Numbered from the stretch's first letter, positions 19,068-28,367 are shown. The stretch is 64,000 nucleotides of DNA from an uncultured Dehalococcoidia bacterium (GCA_951812625.1 CATOSP010000002.1:1156880-1220879); one strand, 5' to 3'. Translations and numbers: made by a program. Notes: generated by a model from the sequence alone, not told the origin.

Positions 19068-20285
19068 GTACCCAGTCAAAGTTGATTTAGGCGGTGAATC
19101 AGGGTTACCCCTTCAGATGGTATGCTGGTGCCGGATTGTGTAGTTGTGAGGTGGCGGTATGGTCCGAGAGAGGTTTGCGGTCAGACTCAACCCGGAGGAG
19201 CGGGAACGGTTGGAGCACTTGGTGCGGGCAGGGAGGAGCCCTGCTCGGGTTGCGACACGGGCACGCATCCTGCTCAAGACCAGCGAGGGCTGGTCTGCTC
19301 CCAAGGTGGCCCAGGCCCTGGATGTGGCCGAGTCCAGCGTATACCGCATCAAGCGGCGTTTCGCCGAGGACGGGCTGGACGGGGTGCTTAAGGACCGGCC
19401 CCAAGCCAACCGGCACCGTAAGCTGGATGACCGGGCCGGGGCCCATCTCACCGCCCTGGCCTGCACCCCGGCTCCCGAGGGGTATGACCATTGGACGCTG
19501 CGGGCCCTGGCTGGCAGGGCGGTGGAGTTGGGACTGGTTACGTCGCTCTCCCACGAGAGCGTGCGCCGGCATCTCAAAAAAGCACCCTCAAGCCGTGGCA
19601 GAGGAAGCAGTGGTGCATTCCCGAGGTGAGCGCCGACTTCGTGGCCCACATGGAGGATGTGCTGGACCTCTACGCCGAACCCTATGATCCCCATAGGCCG
19701 GTGGTCTGCTTCGACGAGACCTCCACCCAGTTGCTGGCCGATGCCCGTCCGCCCATCCCGGCAAAGCCGGGGCGTCCGGGGCGGGAGGACTACGAGTACG
19801 TAAGGGGAGGCACCCGCAACCTGTTTCTGACCTGCGAGCCCCTGGCCGGCTGGCGCCATGTGGAGATAACGGAGCGGCGCACCAAGGTGGACTTCGCCCA
19901 TCAGATGCTCTGGCTGGCGGAGGAGGCCTACCCCGAGGCCGAGGTGATTCGAGTGGTCTTGGACAATCTGAACACCCATCGCAAGGCGTCGTTGTACGAG
20001 GCGTTTCCGGCGGAGGAGGCCTGGGGCATCGCCCGGAAGCTGGAATTTCACCACACGCCCAAGCATGGCAGTTGGCTGAATATGGCGGAGATCGAGTTCA
20101 GCGTCATATCCCGCCGCTGCCTCGGGCAGAGGCGCCCGGAAGAGGACAGTCTCTGCCGGGAGGTACATGCTCTGGAGCTGGAACGCAATGAGGCCCAGGC
20201 GATCATCAACTGGCGCTTCACCACCCAGGACGCCAGGACCAAACTCCATCGCCTCTATCCCCCTATTCCCAGCGTGACTGAGTAC
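19068..20285 (+). mobile_element. IS630-family insertion sequence, apparently complete
   Basis: Imperfect terminal inverted repeats are visible: CTAGTACCCAGTCA at 19065-19078 and, at 20275-20288, the reverse complement of CTAGTACTCAGTCA (13 of 14 match). A TA dinucleotide borders both ends (19066-19067 and 20286-20287), as expected for IS630/Tc1-type insertion with TA duplication. The element carries two overlapping transposase frames joined by an A6G slippery site. It sits inside the 3' end of a minus-strand leucine-rich-repeat gene. About 1.2 kb long, with no evident decay. Confidence 0.88.
19159..19629 (+). CDS. IS630-family transposase, OrfA (helix-turn-helix part)
   Basis: This is the N-terminal half of the transposase. 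It has a winged or homeodomain-like helix-turn-helix region (ILLKTSEGWSAPKVAQALDV followed by SSVYRIKRRF) that binds the inverted repeats. The frame ends at 19629, but the functional protein is expected to switch frame at AAAAAAG (19576-19582) into OrfB by -1 ribosomal slippage, as in many IS630 elements. Read alone it would be a 156-residue DNA-binding product. The start is the ATG at 19159. Confidence 0.85.
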   Translation: MVRERFAVRLNPEERERLEHLVRAGRSPARVATRARILLKTSEGWSAPKVAQALDVAESSVYRIKRRFAEDGLDGVLKDRPQANRHRKLDDRAGAHLTALACTPAPEGYDHWTLRALAGRAVELGLVTSLSHESVRRHLKKAPSSRGRGSSGAFPR

Positions 20286-20288
20286 TAG
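19491..20288 (+). CDS. IS630-family transposase, OrfB (DDE catalytic part)
   Basis: This frame encodes the catalytic half. The DDE acids are seen as D in VVCFDETS, D in VVLDNLNTH and E in LNMAEIEFS, the standard IS630/Tc1 arrangement. The nominal start at 19491 lies inside OrfA; the real entry is probably the A6G slip site at 19576-19582, giving a fusion of about 375 residues. The stop codon lies in the right inverted repeat. No damage is visible, so the element may be active. Confidence 0.87.
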   Translation: MDAAGPGWQGGGVGTGYVALPRERAPASQKSTLKPWQRKQWCIPEVSADFVAHMEDVLDLYAEPYDPHRPVVCFDETSTQLLADARPPIPAKPGRPGREDYEYVRGGTRNLFLTCEPLAGWRHVEITERRTKVDFAHQMLWLAEEAYPEAEVIRVVLDNLNTHRKASLYEAFPAEEAWGIARKLEFHHTPKHGSWLNMAEIEFSVISRRCLGQRRPEEDSLCREVHALELERNEAQAIINWRFTTQDARTKLHRLYPPIPSVTEY

Positions 20289-21204
20289 CCCGGTTAACTG
20301 GTTGTCGAAGAGATATGGTTCCTCGAGATCAGAGAGATTGCCCAGTTGCGCGGGTATCAGGCCGCTTAGCTGGTTGCTGTTCAGATGTAGTTCCTCAAGG
20401 CCAGTCAACTGTCCTAGCTCGGTCGGAACCGCCTCGCTCAGGTGGTTTTCTTGTATGTGCAATCTCCTAAGACTGCCCAGCCTTCCGAATTCAGGTGGTA
20501 TCCGTCCGCCCAGATCGTTACTGTCCAGGTATAGGCCGACCAGCATTGAGAGGTTGCCCAATGCTGGCGGTGTTTCTCGGGTCAGCTGCTTCCGGTCGAG
20601 AAGCAGGATTCTCAGATTTGAGAGGTCGCCTAGACTCGCCGGCATTTGACCTGCCAATTGATTGCCCCCGAGAGATGGCCTGTGGAGGTTGTTGAGGTTC
20701 CGGAGGCCAGATGGTATGGGAGCGCAGATGTTATTGCCGAGGCCACGATTCCCTAATTTGGAAAGGTTGCCCAATTCGAACGGTATTTCTCCACTCAGAC
20801 GGTTATTCCAAAGTTCCAGATTTCTCAACTCGGATAACCCACCCAATTCAGGTGGGATCGGCCCGCTCAACGGGTTACCAGGGAGGCAAAGCGTCTCCAG
20901 CTTTGTGAGTTTACCCAATTCCTGGGGAATCTCCCCGGTTAATGCGTTATGTTCAAGCTCTATCGCGATGACTCGGCCCTCGTCATCGCTCGTCATCAGT
21001 GGTTGCACTCCTCCACCGGCGGGGCGGTTCGTCACTCGGCCAGCGCTTATTGCTTCTCCAGTTCTCTCCATCGGTACCTTGGCAAAGTGCCACAAGAGGG
21101 TCTTTGTCGCTTGCAGCTGGCCCTGATGCTTCACTTACCGCCGCTGCGGGCCTGGTAACAGGGATTCGGGCAGCAGTAGCAAGATAGTCCGGGCAGCCCG
21201 GCAC
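20289..21204 (-). pseudogene. Leucine-rich-repeat protein, frameshifted and cut by IS630
   Basis: The N-terminal part (GTG 21204 to about 21000) reads SDKDPLVALCQGTDGENWRSNKRW, the usual opening of bacterial LRR proteins. The rest (about 20985-20289) is in another frame and holds about ten repeats of the LTGEIPQELGKLTKLETL type. The break coincides with a 10-bp tandem duplication (20979-20988 and 20989-20998); removing one copy restores TTDDEGRVIAIEL. The IS630 element then interrupts the gene at NQLTG. Joining the flanks across the element gives four to five more codons and a stop at 19051-19053, so little was lost at the 3' end. It is related to the LRR blocks of the giant protein at the left edge. 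Confidence 0.85.
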
Positions 21205-21229
21205 CTCGGAATACGAACCCTCCGATGGA

Positions 21230-22855
21230 TCATAAATCAGGATCGCCGACCACGCCGATCTGGTTGGCCAGCAGGGTCAGATTAGCCCCCGTGGCTGCCA
21301 TGTACAACTGGAGTCTCGTCTCGACCCGTCCGAAGTAGCGCGCATGCTGAATACTCAACCGCTCCAGGCGAGCCAGTCGATGCTCGGCCAACACCCGGCG
21401 TCGTGGGTATTGGTCGTACTCGGCGCTCTGTTGCAACACCCGGCCTCTTGCAAAAGCCATTCCTGGGGGTGGATCAACACCTGACGGCCCTTTCTAACCC
21501 TGGCCGCAATGCTTTGGGACCGCAGCAGGCACGTCCAGCACACCGCAGCCTCAAACCGGAAGGCCTGCGGCGGCGATGGGTCGCGCCCATGCCGTCGTTT
21601 CGCTTTCCCATTGGTACGATGGTACGGGTAATCTGCCCTGCCGGACAGGTGCAGGTACCAGAGCCATCAGGTCGATGACGAAGTCGTCCTTGGGGAAGTG
21701 CTTGCGGTTGGGACATCCCGGCACTCGGGCCACCAGCTTCCGCCCGGCGTCGACAAAGGCCTGATGGGCACCGCCGTCGTCGTAAGCGGGATCCCCCATG
21801 GCTTCCGACACCAGCACATCGGCGCTGGGCTCGTTCTGCTCCACCAACTCCGGCGCGCCCAGATCGTCCGGGGCGTTGCCCGACAGCACGTCCACCGCCG
21901 TGATCAACTGGATGTTGGTGTCCACGACCACCGCCTTGTGTCCGTCAAAGCGCCGGCTCTGGCTCTTGTGGCTGCGGCTCATCTCTGAATCATGCACCGA
22001 CGCCATCCGGCCCCTGGTCAGCCGATCCTCGAGGCTCACCCCGCCGTCAGCGTCAGGATTGGCATCATCGCCAGCGTCATTGGTCCCGACTCGCTTCACG
22101 TCCTGGGGCCGCAACTATCCCAGCAACTCCGCCGCGTCAACTACCACCGTCCACTCCCCGCCGTCGACGGGCAGTCTTTCCTGAGCCTGGCGGAACAATT
22201 CCAGCAGCCGGTCAGCATCGGCCGCGGTCCGCGCCAAAAGCCTCCGCCGCGCCCGTTGGTTTGACCAGTCGATGGCCGCTCCGCCCTTCACGCTGGATCG
22301 CACGTAACGCTTGTAACCATGCCTCTCAGCCCAGCGCCGCACCGGGACATCCTCCACCGCCGCCAGGGCTCGTATCAGTCTCATCATCCCGTCGGCCAAT
22401 AGATTGTAGGTATCCTTCACCGCGCCCCCGCCCAGGATGTACATAGTGTCCAGCGCCACCCTCATCCCTCGCCCACGGTTCAGGCAGCCTTGCTCCCGTG
22501 CCAACCGCAGACTCTACTCGAATACCTGAAAGGTGCTCTTTGTAAAGGGACGCTCCTCAATCTCAATCCCCAACGCCATCTCCACTGTATGTCGAAGTCG
22601 GCCAGGCCTTGGCCTCGGCGTTGCTGACCTTGTCGTGGGTCTGCAACAGCAGTGCCATGGCCAAAAGGTTAGGCGCCACGCTGGCGCGGCCATTGTCTGG
22701 ACAGTACAACTCGGCGAAGTCAGCATCGCGGAACAACTCCCCCGAAGCGAGACCAGCAGGCCGTAGAAGTGGTCCCGACCAACCAGATCCAGGCACAACT
22801 GGTCCGCCTCCGAAAGTCCTCTCTGGTCAGATCGCTGGCCCAGCGTCGCCTTCAC
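21230..22855 (-). pseudogene. IS1182-like transposase, multiply frameshifted
   Basis: Pieces of one DDE transposase lie in several frames. Near 22860-22560 is the N-terminal region (DLVGRDHFYGLL; LFRDADFAELYCPDNGRASV; NLLAMALLLQTHDKVSNAEA). At 22504-22115 follows RWAERHGYKRY, then at 22114-21551 a catalytic core with SDVHDSEMSRSHKSQSRRFDGHKA-like wording and ITAVDVLSGNAPDDL. At 21543-21230 is the tail (QQSAEYDQYPRRRVLAEHRLARL). At least three frame changes are needed, so it is inactive. The wording fits the IS1182/IS5-related group; terminal repeats were not found. Confidence 0.78.
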
Positions 22856-22919
22856 TCCAAACTGCTTATTCGGATGGCCCGGAGTATAACCCGCCGCCCA
22901 TCACCCGGGTTTCAGGCTA

Positions 22920-23453
22920 GCTTTCTAGACCACTGAATGGGAGGCCTGACAGCCTTGCACTGGGCACATTCTCTTCCTGGCCAGCATCCGGGAACCAACT
23001 CCTGGCGTTAAGCCCCGGTTCATGTGAACGGGGGTTTAAGGATCCTCAGCTAATTTCTCGAACGAGGCATCCACTCACCACTGGCCTCTCGAGGGTAAGA
23101 TCGCCACCTTACGATTCCAGGTAAAGCCAACCTGCGATGTGAACTGATGCTTCAGCCTAATGGCTGTCCTGACTCCTAAGCCATCCCATTCTCCTTTCGA
23201 GATTGCCCAGACATGATAATACACTCCGAGTCTATGCGCGGGTCAACTCGGACAGATTAAATCTGAAGGCGATTGAACTTACCCCTTCTGGTTCCCCAGA
23301 CTCGGCCAGAGACATCGCTCATCTCATGCTGTTCCTCTGGTGGCGAGCCAGTAAGGTTCGCTCGAACCTCTTGGGACAGATACATATGAACCTGACTGGC
23401 CAGATACAGGTGGCTGGTAGAATCAAAGGGACAAGAAGCATTTGATGGCGTAG
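22920..23453. other. Gene-free stretch with one hairpin
   Basis: No supportable gene is present. The stretch contains an imperfect hairpin with arms CCCCGGTTCA (23013-23022) and TGAACGGGGG followed by TTT, which could be a terminator or a repeat. The remainder looks like decayed sequence between two transposase remnants. Confidence 0.5.
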
Positions 23454-23645
23454 GTGGTTATGATGGGCGGTAGTGAGGGCGGCAGCCTGGCAGGGCATTT
23501 CAGCGATTTGGCGGATCCCAGGAGGGCCCGGGAATGGTGGCATCAACTCCTGGACATCGTTGCGATGACCCCCTATGCGGTTGTGCGCTGGACCAAGGAT
23601 TGGAACGACGTGGACCTGTTCGTCGTCCTGCGGAAACACCGCACC
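23454..23645 (+). pseudogene. ISAs1-family transposase, N-terminal scrap
   Basis: Residues GHFSDLADPRRAREWWHQLLDIVAMTPYAV followed by WNDVDLFV match the N-terminal domain of ISAs1-type transposases (usual form HFSDLEDPR..HKLLDI). The similarity stops after about 60 residues, and there is no catalytic domain downstream. It is a different copy from the element at 26383-27600. Confidence 0.7.
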
Positions 23646-23699
23646 TCCAAAGCCTCAATCAAAGGCAGGCCGCAAATCGGCCGGCTGGAACAATGACCA

Positions 23700-24300
23700 C
23701 CTGCTCAGCATCCTCTGCAATTGGAACGCAGCTGTCCCAAGTGACATTCCTTTTCGCGGCCAGTAGCATGAGCAAAGCCTGGAAATAGTGAAATTGTCAA
23801 CCATGACATCGTAGGAGAGAAACGTGGTCTCCTCGGCCCGTTATATTCGACCATCCTTTCGCCACGGTCAGCGAGGCGTGACAATCCGAGACCGTTTGCG
23901 AGGTTAACTGCCCCGTCGTAGAACGATATAGCCCGGAGAAACGGCGATGTGTGACAGAGACGAGAACTTCAGAAAGGGTGGGTGAGACAAGAAGTCACCT
24001 TGCAGTCAAGGATTACAAACTTGGGGCATGAGCCGAGCGGTTTATCCCATAGTTTTGGCGGATGCCTAATGGCAGATTCTTGAGCCTTTAGTCCCGCCGG
24101 TAAAGCTGGGTGGCCGTCCCGCCAATTATCGCGGCCGGGAGATGAGGATTCGCAGTGGGTGTCCGTGGACAATCGGGTTAGATATGAAGCAACCACTCGA
24201 TAGTCCATGGATTAGTGCATTGAACTCTGGCTACGTGCCCATAGTGATTTCATGGACTGGAAACTACGAACTATGACTGTAATCTGACCAGTGTAGGGTA
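23700..24300. other. Gene-free stretch
   Basis: No open frame with coding character, RNA gene or clear repeat was recognised. It separates an ISAs1 scrap from the YihY-region gene and probably contains that gene's promoter, which I could not identify. Confidence 0.4.
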
Positions 24301-25656
24301 ATGGCTGCTGCTCCATTCTGGGACAAACCGAGGGCATCTAAATCTGAAACCGGGATTGGTGGAATGCTAGACGACCGGAATAGGGACAGTCAAATAGTTG
24401 ATTTGTGTGGTGAACCCTCTGCAATTGGCGGAGAGGTGAACGCCTCCCAGCAGAAAGACTCTGCGGGCTTGGAAGACTATCCGGGCCCGGTGGACTATGT
24501 GGTGTCGCTGCCAGAGCGCCTAGTCCGCACCGCCGCAGTCGCTGGGGGAGGACTGGTGCTGGAGACCTCGGAACTTGTACTCCCACCTCCGGTGCGACGC
24601 TCCAAGATCTATCAGGCAACCATTGGACGTATGGTGCGGATTACCGTCGAATTCGTCGGCGGCGTCACGGGGAGGTACGCCGCCGAGACCATGGCGGCCC
24701 GGGATCTGGCCACCCGGAAGCTGGCTGGCAATGCCGTTGAGCTGGCCAGCGTTCTAGCTGTGGGGTTTTCGCCCCTCTGGATTCTAGCTGCGGCGTCAGA
24801 TATTACCTTCGGCACACGTGCATATCTGGACACCTTTGTTAAAGAACTCAAGCGTACCAAGGTGCTGGCGGAGAGCGCCGAGATTTCCTCGGTTGATGAC
24901 CTGCTCGCGGTGTTGGAGAATTCCTCCGGCCTGGCGGCCGACACAATTGATATTCCACCTGTGTCGGTAAACCATATGCGCGCCAGCATGAACACGTTGC
25001 GTCAGAACGTTGCGCTGATTCCGGCCCCACGCAACCTTGCCACAATCTTCGCCGAGATGAACAACACAGCCCGGGAACAGAATCGTTCCTTGCTGACAGT
25101 ATCGTCGTTGCTTGCCGCTGGGGCGATTCAATCGGGACTCCAACTCGGCAATACTCACCTGTTCTCCTTCTACGTGGATGCCCTGACCACCATTCGGCGG
25201 GAAGGCATACCATCTTATCTTACTCGTATCAGCCGGCCCTATATTACCGCCGCCACTCGCCACCTGAATCCAGACAGCAGTTCTCACACCCAGCGGTTGA
25301 TCCGGCGTCTCCTCAGGATAGCTGGGAGCATCTACGAAAAGGTCAGGACACCTATACAACGGATTGCTGATAATCCAAGGCTGGACTGGCAAATCGCACC
25401 TGGAGGGAGCTTGGGGATGACTATGCGGTGGATTTGGCGGCCTCTATATCCTACTACGCCGTCATTTCTTTGTTTCCAATTGTCATCGGGTTGGCCACAT
25501 TGTCCACCTTCGCTCTGGATTCCCATGCTGGGGAACAGGCGATCTTCGGCTTCCTCCACTCCTACCTTCCGGGTTCCCACGTCGTTCTCTCGTCCAACGT
25601 CGAACCGCTGCGCGACCTCCGTGGCACCTTGGGCATACTCAGTGTCCTGGCTCTGA
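24301..25656 (+). CDS. Uncharacterised N-terminal part of a frameshifted YihY-family protein
   Basis: The first about 365 residues (to about 25400) look like genuine coding sequence; beyond that this frame is only the shadow of the YihY frame. I do not recognise a family. The protein is helix-rich, with a hydrophobic stretch VELASVLAVGFSPLWILAAA (about 148-167) and a second SLLTVSSLLAAGAIQSGLQL (about 260-280). The last real residues (YEKVRTPIQRIADNPRLDW) lead directly toward the YihY start region in the -1 frame, so the two frames are probably one gene split by a single-base loss near 25393-25397. An ATG at 24364 is an alternative start. Confidence 0.6.
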   Translation: MAAAPFWDKPRASKSETGIGGMLDDRNRDSQIVDLCGEPSAIGGEVNASQQKDSAGLEDYPGPVDYVVSLPERLVRTAAVAGGGLVLETSELVLPPPVRRSKIYQATIGRMVRITVEFVGGVTGRYAAETMAARDLATRKLAGNAVELASVLAVGFSPLWILAAASDITFGTRAYLDTFVKELKRTKVLAESAEISSVDDLLAVLENSSGLAADTIDIPPVSVNHMRASMNTLRQNVALIPAPRNLATIFAEMNNTAREQNRSLLTVSSLLAAGAIQSGLQLGNTHLFSFYVDALTTIRREGIPSYLTRISRPYITAATRHLNPDSSSHTQRLIRRLLRIAGSIYEKVRTPIQRIADNPRLDWQIAPGGSLGMTMRWIWRPLYPTTPSFLCFQLSSGWPHCPPSLWIPMLGNRRSSASSTPTFRVPTSFSRPTSNRCATSVAPWAYSVSWL

Positions 25657-26231
25657 TTCTGTCTTCGAGCATGTTGTTTGGGGCCCTGACTCGTGCGGTC
25701 AATCGAGCCTGGGATATTCCCCACGACCGTCCCTTCTATAAAGATAAACCGCTCCACTTCGCCATGGTTTTCTGCATCGGTCCCCTGTTCCTGGCCTCAG
25801 TAGCTGCAACGACGGCGTTGCAGGTGGCGGGTAGCACGGGCCTGCCCGTCCATGGTTACCTGACATTTGTGGCCCGTGACTCCATCAATACGTTGGCCCA
25901 CGTCTTACCCCTGACGCTTTCCCTAGGCATGTTCCTGCTGATTTACAAGTTCGCCCCCATCGTGCCCACCTCTTGGCGTTACATCTGGCCCGGAGCCGTA
26001 CTGGGGGCACTGATATTCGAAGTGGCAAAAGTCGTTTTCTCGTTCTACATGGAAAACTTCGCCGCTTATCAGAGGGTCTACGGTGCCCTCGCCTCGTTGA
26101 TTCTGCTGATGGTTTGGATATACGTGTGCGGTTTGATCATCATAATAGGGGCCGAGGTTTCTTCGGAATATGAACGAATCCACTTGAAATTGGGAAGAGG
26201 GGAACCGTTCCCGGAAACTCCGGGACAGTGA
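25428..26231 (+). CDS. YihY/BrkB-family inner-membrane protein (C-terminal part of frameshifted gene)
   Basis: This frame holds the family signature DLAASISYYAVISLFPIVIG, then about six membrane helices including the late motif ASLILLMVWIYVCGLIIIIGAEV. YihY/BrkB proteins are integral membrane proteins of uncertain function. Coding clearly begins upstream of the GTG at 25428, since RTWRELGDDYAV is in frame back to the stop at 25371-25373, yet no start codon exists there. It therefore depends on the upstream frame. The two together would give a protein of about 640 residues with an unusual long N-terminal extension. Confidence 0.8.
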   Translation: MDLAASISYYAVISLFPIVIGLATLSTFALDSHAGEQAIFGFLHSYLPGSHVVLSSNVEPLRDLRGTLGILSVLALILSSSMLFGALTRAVNRAWDIPHDRPFYKDKPLHFAMVFCIGPLFLASVAATTALQVAGSTGLPVHGYLTFVARDSINTLAHVLPLTLSLGMFLLIYKFAPIVPTSWRYIWPGAVLGALIFEVAKVVFSFYMENFAAYQRVYGALASLILLMVWIYVCGLIIIIGAEVSSEYERIHLKLGRGEPFPETPGQ

Positions 26232-26382
26232 ATATGATCCCAGAAGATGGCCTCGGTCTTTGCCTATCTGAGCGAGGTGTCATGTTCGATTCAGGGCCCT
26301 CGGCCTGTTGGGAACAGGCCGACTGGCCTGTACCACCAGCGTACTCTGGTTCGTGTCCTGTCTACAAGGGGTGGGGTGGGCT

Positions 26383-27600
26383 AGGATGATTGCAAAGTCA
26401 GGTAGGGGCGTTCATAAAGATAGGGAAGTGAGTGTTGGGAGTGTGAGGATATGGAGGCGGCGGAATCTCTGTTCATGTGCTTGGAGCAGGTGCCGGACCC
26501 CAAGAGGGCCAGAGGGGTCAGACGTCCCTGTCAAGCTATTCTGCGTCTGACCCTGCCGGGCTTGGTCTGCAGTCAGACCACCATGGCCCATATCGTCCTC
26601 TTCGCCAGGATGAACTGGCCGGCTCTGAAGGAGCCCTTGGGGTTCCTCCGCGACCACCCGCCCCACACCACCACCATCTCGTGCACCTTGGCAGGAGTCT
26701 CCCACGAGCAGTTGCAGGGCGCCCTGCCCCGCTGAGTGGCCCGCGTGGTGTCGGACCAGGAATTGGACGCCTCGGTGGACGGCAAGTGGGCCAGGCAGTC
26801 CAAGGAGGCCAAAGGGAATCCCCTGGTCATGGCGAACGCGTTGCCCATGACCTGAAGTTGTGCCTGGCCCAGTGGCTGGCCTCGGAGAAACGGCATGAAC
26901 CCCGGGTGTTGCGGGAGCAACTGTGGCCATTGTTCGAGCACTATCCCGGCCTACGGTAGCTGACCATGGACGCCCTCTATGCGGAGCGGAACCTGTTCCA
27001 GGCCATAGCCGGCCACGGACGGGACTACCTGGTCCGAATCAGGGGGAACCAGTCTGAGGCGATGGCCGCATTGGCCGACGGGTTTGCCGCCGGGGATTAG
27101 GGGAGACGCAGGCGGCGACCCTGGAAAAAGCGGGGGCGATTGAGAGATGGCGGATTTGGACCGATGTCCTGCTGGGCGGCTACATCCGGGATGAGTTGGG
27201 ATTTCCCGGAGCGCGACAGGGGGCGATGGTGGCGAAGGAGACGGTGTACATAGCCACCGAGGAGGTGGGCCGGGAGCGCTGGTATCTGCTGACCAGCCTG
27301 AGTTCCCGTCAGTGCAGGCCAAAGGAACTGCTTCAAGTGTTCCGCAACCACTGGAGCGCCCCGAACAGCCTGCATCACGTGAAGGACCGCAGTAGGGATG
27401 AGGACGTCCACACGCTGCGGCGTCCGGGTCTGGGCGAGGTGTACGCCAGCTTGGTCAACACCGCGCTGAACGCCCTGCGCCTGGAGGGCTGGTTTCCTCT
27501 CCGCATGTCCATGCCCCTGCGAGCCAAGACCTGCGCCTTCCGCCCAACCCAGACCATCGCCCGCCTCTGCGGCCTATCCTCCTGACTTTGCAATCGTCCT
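26383..27600 (+). mobile_element. ISAs1-family element with 20-bp terminal inverted repeats, decayed
   Basis: The ends are AGGATGATTGCAAAGTCAGG at 26383-26402 and, at 27581-27600, the reverse complement of AGGACGATTGCAAAGTCAGG (19 of 20 match). The length of 1,218 bp is normal for ISAs1. The enclosed transposase is broken, so the element could only move in trans. The 8-10 bp flanks do not match as a target duplication, which suggests later rearrangement or an old insertion. Confidence 0.85.
26451..27585 (+). pseudogene. ISAs1-family transposase, broken
   Basis: The first piece (26451-26735) reads FMCLEQVPDPKRARGVRRP and ends in TGA. The same frame continues with VSDQELDASVDGKWARQSK, carrying the first catalytic Asp, to a second stop near 26853. 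Frame changes follow, with LTMDALYAERNLFQAIAGHGRDY at about 26960, and the C-terminus lies at 27196-27585 (ERWYLLTSLSS; FRNHWSAPNSLHHVKD). The usual catalytic Glu motif IEN is replaced by APN. Several stops and frameshifts make it a pseudogene. Confidence 0.82.
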
Positions 27601-27724
27601 GCCCGTGCTCGAGGACCAGCTCGCACGGGAACAGGCGCGGACCGCCCGCCTCGAGGAGGAGAAGGCCCAGCTCCAGAACCAGATCCAGGCATACCGCAAC
27701 TTCGTCGAGGTAACGGAACAGGAG

Positions 27725-27774
27725 CCCGCCCCGGAGGGCGGGAGCGAGACCGCCGGGTCCCGGCGGTCTCGCTC
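27725..27774 (+). repeat. Two adjacent GC-rich hairpins, the second with a perfect 14-bp stem
   Basis: The first hairpin pairs CCCGCC (about 27725-27730) with GGGCGGG (about 27736-27741). The second pairs GAGCGAGACCGCCG (27742-27755) with CGGCGGTCTCGCTC (27761-27774) around a 5-nt loop. The second ends only 3 nt before the ATG at 27778, so it would bury that gene's ribosome site. There is no T-run, so a simple terminator is unlikely. Confidence 0.75.
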
Positions 27775-27777
27775 GTC

Positions 27778-28209
27778 ATGGACGGCGCCCAAGACCCCCG
27801 CCGCTTCCCGAACCTCAGGTTCCTGGGCAACGCCGGCAAGAGCCTGGCCGCCTACGGCAAGCCCCGGCCCACCGGGGAGGAACTCCTGGAAGCCCTGGGG
27901 ACCATCGACGCGCTCGCCGGCCTCTACCTGGGCTCCGGGAACGGAAACGTGGGCCCCTGGAAGGAACACCTCCAGATGAGCGGCTGGACCTACGCCAACG
28001 CCGAGAGCGAGGCCACCATGGGCAAGCACCCGCAGTCGCGCCGGTTCCGGGACCAGAGGAAAAGACGCCACATCACCGTCCAGAGGCACCTCACCCACCG
28101 GGGCTCCTCGAGCGGGCTCCAGATCTTCTTCGACTCCGACGGCGAGGGGGAGCCGTTCATCATCGCCTACATGGGCGAGCACCTCCCCTACGTCACCAGC
28201 AGGTCGTAG
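27778..28209 (+). CDS. Hypothetical protein, possibly downstream part of a broken gene
   Basis: This 143-residue protein is not recognised. It is hydrophilic, with a C-terminus SSGLQIFFDSDGEGEPFIIAYMGEHLPYVTSRS of compact-domain appearance. In another frame, 27605-27760 encodes a coiled-coil-like segment (LEDQLAREQARTARLEEEKAQ) that runs into the hairpins just before this ATG. The two may be one gene split by a frameshift, or a coupled pair. The coiled-coil frame is cut at its 5' end by the ISAs1 element. No ribosome site is visible before the ATG. Confidence 0.45.
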   Translation: MDGAQDPRRFPNLRFLGNAGKSLAAYGKPRPTGEELLEALGTIDALAGLYLGSGNGNVGPWKEHLQMSGWTYANAESEATMGKHPQSRRFRDQRKRRHITVQRHLTHRGSSSGLQIFFDSDGEGEPFIIAYMGEHLPYVTSRS

Positions 28210-28367
28210 GACGCACATGGAACAGAAAGGAAAGGAACCAGGAGAAGGGCGCCAGCACATGGAGCTTGCGCTGATCCCCTGCCTAAACCAAAGCCACGGT
28301 GAAATGCGCAGAAGTTTGGGGTAAATTTGAGGGGGTACGAGGTCAAACAGAATGCTGGCTGGAGGGG

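Noticed and set aside
19113..20288. Minus-strand open frame extending the LRR protein to 673 residues through the IS630 element
   Set aside because: Sequence beyond NQLTG is the antisense of the transposase and has no LRR character; it is an accidental read-through.
27574..28260. A 228-residue minus-strand frame
   Set aside because: Val/Gly/Pro-rich composition typical of an antisense shadow in GC-rich DNA; the plus-strand frame has better protein character.
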